Assembly (NCBI GenBank): GCA_009925955.1
Contig: RFPX01000085.1
Location: 1-5,910 of the forward strand
Direction of reading: 5' to 3'
Length of the DNA stretch: 5,910 bases
DNA from: Betaproteobacteria bacterium
Lineage (GTDB): Bacteria; Pseudomonadota; Gammaproteobacteria; Burkholderiales; Burkholderiaceae_C
The notes beneath the pieces are model-generated. The model was not told where the DNA came from, ran no database searches, and saw nothing but the letters and a program-made list of their open reading frames with translations. Position 1 is the first letter of the stretch; each line of letters begins with the position of its first letter. Position numbers and translations under genes: made by a program. Shown piece after piece: positions 5,633 to 5,910 of the stretch.

Positions 5633-5680
5633 TCCGAACCTGTCTTTCGGATCGATTCAAGGTCGCGTTTCGACCCTTTT
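5633..5680. other. Two small hairpins before the terminal open frame
   Basis: TCCGAA (5633-5638) pairs with TTCGGA (5646-5651) over a 7-base loop. GGTCG (5661-5665) pairs with CGACC (5671-5675) over CGTTT, and CTTTT (5676-5680) follows on the plus strand, so the second could be a weak Rho-independent terminator. Confidence 0.3.
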
Positions 5681-5720
5681 CCGCCATCAGATCAAACACG
5701 CCAGAAGTCCGGTTCACACC

Positions 5721-5910
5721 ATGGGCCGCGTCGTCACTATCAGGCCTAAGCAAGAGCTGTCTTACCCGAGTGACGGCCCCTTGGAAGTTCATCAAAGTGC
5801 CACCACGGCAAAGCCTGAACCAAAGAAAGCACCTGCCCCGGCTGTTCCGCGATGTAGCCCGGAAATCGCTGCAGTTCTGCCACCCATGAGGGTTGTGCCA
5901 GCAGATGCCT
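5721..5910 (+). CDS. Hypothetical protein, 3'-partial at the window edge
   Basis: From the ATG at 5721 the frame stays open for 63 codons to the right edge. It starts MGRVVTIRPKQELSYPSDGP, followed by a Lys/Pro/Ala-rich linker (AKPEPKKAPAPAVPR) and then PEIAAVLPPMRVVPADA. The same frame is open upstream back to a TAG at 5535-5537 without an earlier ATG, though a GTG occurs at 5583. No strong ribosome site is seen; AGAAG at 5703-5707 is rather far away. Its position after the HNH remnant and the structured region is where a small terminase subunit would lie in a phage genome, but no terminase motif can be seen, so no function is given. Confidence that it is a real gene is limited because less than 200 bases are available. 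Confidence 0.35.
   Translation, partial: MGRVVTIRPKQELSYPSDGPLEVHQSATTAKPEPKKAPAPAVPRCSPEIAAVLPPMRVVPADA

Larger units (their letters stand above)
5304..5720. other. Non-coding, hairpin-rich region after the HNH remnant; possible phage cos-like region
   Basis: No convincing gene is seen in these 417 bases. The left end is G-rich (around 5296-5309). Inverted repeats are dense: CGCGAC/GTCGCG at 5366-5384, GGCAGGT/ACCTGCC at 5567-5597, TGCGGAAAG/CTTTCCGCA at 5574-5628, TCCGAA/TTCGGA at 5633-5651, and GGTCG/CGACC at 5661-5675 followed by CTTTT. A diverged direct repeat lies at 5344 and 5599. In many tailed phages the segment after an HNH gene holds the cos site and leads into the small terminase gene; the placement here suggests a relic of that, but no terminase gene is visible. 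A 52-codon frame at 5446-5604 is not convincing. Confidence 0.4.

Noticed and set aside
5601..5795. Minus-strand 64-codon frame overlapping the terminal plus-strand frame
   Set aside because: There is no recognisable domain or ribosome site, and it overlaps hairpins and the better-supported plus-strand frame.

Overview
The window looks like chromosomal, accessory-type DNA from a GC-rich proteobacterium. The GFA, YsnE-type GNAT and LpqC-type esterase families seen here are common in Burkholderiales and Xanthomonadales, but nothing fixes the taxon. No rRNA, tRNA, CRISPR array, transposase or integron attC site was seen.

Layout, left to right. (1) 2-580: the 3' part of a very GC-rich gene of unknown function. 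Its last ~40 bases are compositionally different, so it probably ends at a recombination junction near 540. (2) 619-843: a small two-helix membrane protein in lower-GC DNA. (3) 906-2953: two plus-strand genes overlapping by one base. Both are domain fusions: GFA (zinc-binding) + GNAT, then GNAT + GNAT, giving three acetyltransferase domains in two proteins. An imperfect direct repeat lies at the two edges of this block. (4) 2976-4877: two minus-strand alpha/beta-hydrolase esterases 15 bases apart, converging on the GNAT genes. The downstream gene (2976-3962) has a signal peptide. The upstream one (3978-4877, LpqC/PHB-depolymerase-like) has a complete catalytic domain but no recognisable start, ribosome binding site or signal peptide. 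(5) 4878-5084: a short scar-like stretch with a hairpin. (6) 5085-5303: the catalytic C-terminal part of a phage-type HNH endonuclease, lacking its N-terminus. (7) 5304-5720: non-coding, G-rich at the left, with many hairpins and a diverged direct repeat. Its position after an HNH gene resembles the cos/packaging region of tailed phages. (8) 5721-5910: an open frame running off the right edge.

The clearest theme is rearrangement. One gene is broken at its 3' end (near 540), and two divergent genes, esterase and HNH, both lack their 5' ends where they face each other. The GFA/GNAT genes are probably cotranslated and may form a detoxification or acylation module, though no substrate can be read from sequence. 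The esterase pair would act outside the cytoplasm on ester substrates. I do not see a convincing complete new defence or mobile system. The best candidates for novelty are the GFA-GNAT fusion with a retained internal start and the structured, repeated region after the HNH remnant.
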